Program-made: the position numbers and the translations under genes | Assembly: GCF_029109325.1 (NCBI RefSeq) | Contig: NZ_JAQKQJ010000012.1 | Location: forward strand, 124,001 to 188,000 | Source: Nodosilinea sp. PGN35 | GTDB taxonomy: Bacteria > Cyanobacteriota > Cyanobacteriia > Phormidesmidales > Phormidesmidaceae | DNA length: 64,000 bases | Reading direction: 5' to 3' | The notes under the pieces: model-generated | The model's database searches: none | Told to the model about the DNA's origin: nothing | What the model saw: only the letters and a program-made list of their open reading frames with translations | Shown here: positions 62,720 through 64,000 of the stretch, in pieces | Numbering within the stretch: position 1 is the first letter of the stretch | How the letters are laid out: each line of letters opens with the position of its first letter

Positions 62720-63160
62720 ATGGATGGGTTAATTATCTTTGCGGTATTGCTGGGGGTTGGCTACTTTTTTGGCACCCGCGCCGAAAAGCAGCATTTTCGC
62801 CATCTACAGCAGCGAGAGCAGAGCACTCAAGGGCTGGTGCTCAGTACGGCTGGGGCCAGGGTTTCTCTGCCCAAAGCACAGCAGGCGCAGCTGTTCACCG
62901 GCAGCGTAGTGGTGTCATCGGATTTCTTTAAGACCTTTATTGCGGGCATATTAAACGTTTTTGGCGGGCGGATTACGGTCTATGAAAGCCTGCTGGAGCG
63001 GGGGCGTCGAGAGGCCCTGCTGCGGATGGAAGAAGCTGCCCTGGCCTGGGGTGCAGACCAGGTGGTTAACATTCGCATTCAAACCGCTGAGCTAAGCGGC
63101 AACAGCGGCCAGGGCGTGGTTGCTCTTGAAGTAATTGCCTACGGCACAGGCGTTCGCTAG
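62720..63160 (+). CDS. Membrane-anchored YbjQ family protein
   Basis: 146 residues: an N-terminal TM helix (GLIIFAVLLGVGYFFGT), then a YbjQ-like domain with LVLSTAGARVSLPKAQQAQLFTGSVVVSSDFFKTFIAGILNVFGGRITVYESL, MEEAALAWGADQVVNIRI and the closing EVIAYGTGV. It begins 2 bp after the soluble paralogue, so the two are likely co-expressed and may form a mixed complex. Confidence 0.88.
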   Translation: MDGLIIFAVLLGVGYFFGTRAEKQHFRHLQQREQSTQGLVLSTAGARVSLPKAQQAQLFTGSVVVSSDFFKTFIAGILNVFGGRITVYESLLERGRREALLRMEEAALAWGADQVVNIRIQTAELSGNSGQGVVALEVIAYGTGVR

Positions 63161-63198
63161 CCTACGGGAAGACAATTTGGTCGGGCGGTCAACTCGCC

Positions 63199-63822
63199 CT
63201 AACCCATGTCTACAGCGGCAATTAGACCAAAGACGATAAACAGCAGGCCGCCAACAACGGTGAGCCAGCGCTCTGAAATGCGCCCGGCGATCAGTTTGCC
63301 GCAGGCAACGGCGATCGCCGCACATACCGCGTGCCCCAGGGTCGCCCCCAGCACCACCCCCACCGGGTGGTTGGCCGCCGCCAGGGCAATGGTGGCAAAC
63401 TGGGTGCGATCGCCCCACTCAGCTACAAACGTCAGGCTAAAGGACTCAATCAGCACCGTTCTGACCGACCATTTGCTCACTCCAGCCTCGCACTCTTCGA
63501 CGGCCTCCAGGGCCTCGGCCTGCTCTTCGGCCAGGCTGCCGCCCCCGGTCATGCGGCTGGCGCTGTACAGCAGCTTCAGCCCAAACCCCAGAAAGAGCGC
63601 TACGGTCAAGGCCTGCACATAGTATTGGGGCAGCACCGTGACCATTTGGCCAATGGCTACCGACAAAACCGTCATCACAAACAGCGCGGCGGTGACCCCT
63701 AAAAACACCCAGCGGCGGGGGTGCCGGGTCGCCAAAATCATGCCGATAAAAAAGGTTTTATCCCCTAGTTCAGATAGGGTAATCAGCAGCAGGCCAGCGG
63801 TAAAGCCGGTTAATGGGTGCAT
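63199..63822 (-). CDS. GDT1/TMEM165 (UPF0016) family cation transporter
   Basis: 207 residues with six TM helices in two repeats. Each repeat has the ExGD motif: LSELGDKTFFIG near the N-terminus and VAEWGDRTQFATIA after the loop. A soluble, acidic central loop (about 95-120) separates the repeats. Cyanobacterial members (Mnx) and chloroplast PAM71 move Mn2+ or Ca2+ across the thylakoid or inner membrane. This protein probably does the same. It is convergent to the YbjQ pair. Confidence 0.92.
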   Translation of the reverse strand: MHPLTGFTAGLLLITLSELGDKTFFIGMILATRHPRRWVFLGVTAALFVMTVLSVAIGQMVTVLPQYYVQALTVALFLGFGLKLLYSASRMTGGGSLAEEQAEALEAVEECEAGVSKWSVRTVLIESFSLTFVAEWGDRTQFATIALAAANHPVGVVLGATLGHAVCAAIAVACGKLIAGRISERWLTVVGGLLFIVFGLIAAVDMG

Positions 63823-64000
63823 GGGCCTCTCCAGTGGTGTAGAACTGGGTGGGCATGATGGAAACTTTAAACAGACTCCACCAAGCCCACATCAGCTGTG
63901 GACTCAGTGAAGGTCTCGCTTGTGAATTAGCGCAGGGCAAAATCACTATCTGAACCAGGCTCATCGCCAGCATGTTGATTCAGACAGGTGGGCTGTGAAA
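63823..64000. other. Right edge of the window
   Basis: The 178 bp upstream of the GDT1 gene hold no ORF that I can support. The minus-strand ORF at 63770-63973 looks random. Confidence 0.3.

Noticed and set aside
63770..63973. 67-codon ORF at the right edge
   Set aside because: Overlaps the GDT1 start in another frame and looks random.
1..64000. tRNA, rRNA, tmRNA, RNase P or SRP RNA genes
   Set aside because: I scanned the intergenic regions for typical cores and found none that I could support.

Overview
The window is a piece of a GC-rich filamentous-type cyanobacterial chromosome (Leptolyngbya/Nodosilinea-like; inferred from content, not proven). The octamer GCGATCGC (HIP1) is scattered throughout. 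Many genes are typical of cyanobacteria: sasA, an orange-carotenoid-protein N-domain paralogue (HCP), plant-type ferredoxin, HDF-type photolyase, a chloroplast-type FtsH, the LPA1/Rep27-related DUF3493 protein, DUF4278, AMIN-domain amidase and a GDT1-type Mn/Ca transporter.

Layout. 1-1282: 5' part of a group II intron on the minus strand with the N-terminal half of its reverse transcriptase, followed by palindromic repeats. 2.1-7.3 kb: a TrkA/RCK ion channel, a secreted subtilase, a class 3 lipase and a small membrane protein. 7.3-13.1 kb: HCP, a thiosulfate cluster (tandem rhodanese, small secreted protein, TsuA-like YeeE/YedE transporter), a CDF metal exporter and a PEP-CTERM protein. 13.1-24.3 kb: housekeeping (rpmB, lemA with an M48 protease, cyclic-nucleotide-binding protein with an MFS-HEAT protein, ilvH, dapB, DUF2062, mnmE).

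24.5-31.5 kb is the accessory island and the most interesting part. It holds a small helical protein, overlapped by four bases by a giant STAND NTPase with 14 WD40 repeats, then an AT-rich papain-like (C1A) protease with a peptidoglycan-binding-like segment. The first two proteins carry the same short FQVGG...VD.SQ motif in otherwise unrelated contexts. This is the arrangement expected of NLR-type gene pairs that signal by amyloid (RHIM-like) templating. I read it as a candidate conflict or regulated-cell-death system.

31.5-46.4 kb: O-methyltransferase, SRPBCC protein, BrkB-like membrane protein, sasA, FAD oxidoreductase, ppa, ferredoxin, phr (with a small palindromic repeat inserted in frame) and a UbiB/ABC1 kinase. 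46.6-47.5 kb: a cobalamin riboswitch in front of hupE. 47.7-54.9 kb: ligase-associated exonuclease, DUF3493, cupin, SLH-GHL10 glycosidase, SUI1/YciH, SdhB and a seven-bladed WD40 protein. 55.0-55.9 kb: a HigB-type toxin broken by one extra base, next to an intact HigA-type antitoxin. 55.9-64 kb: NurA, amidase, class IV aminotransferase, ftsH, small proteins, a pair of YbjQ-family proteins and a GDT1 transporter.

Intergenic regions are rich in short-period (7-9 nt) repeats. I saw no tRNA, rRNA or CRISPR array.
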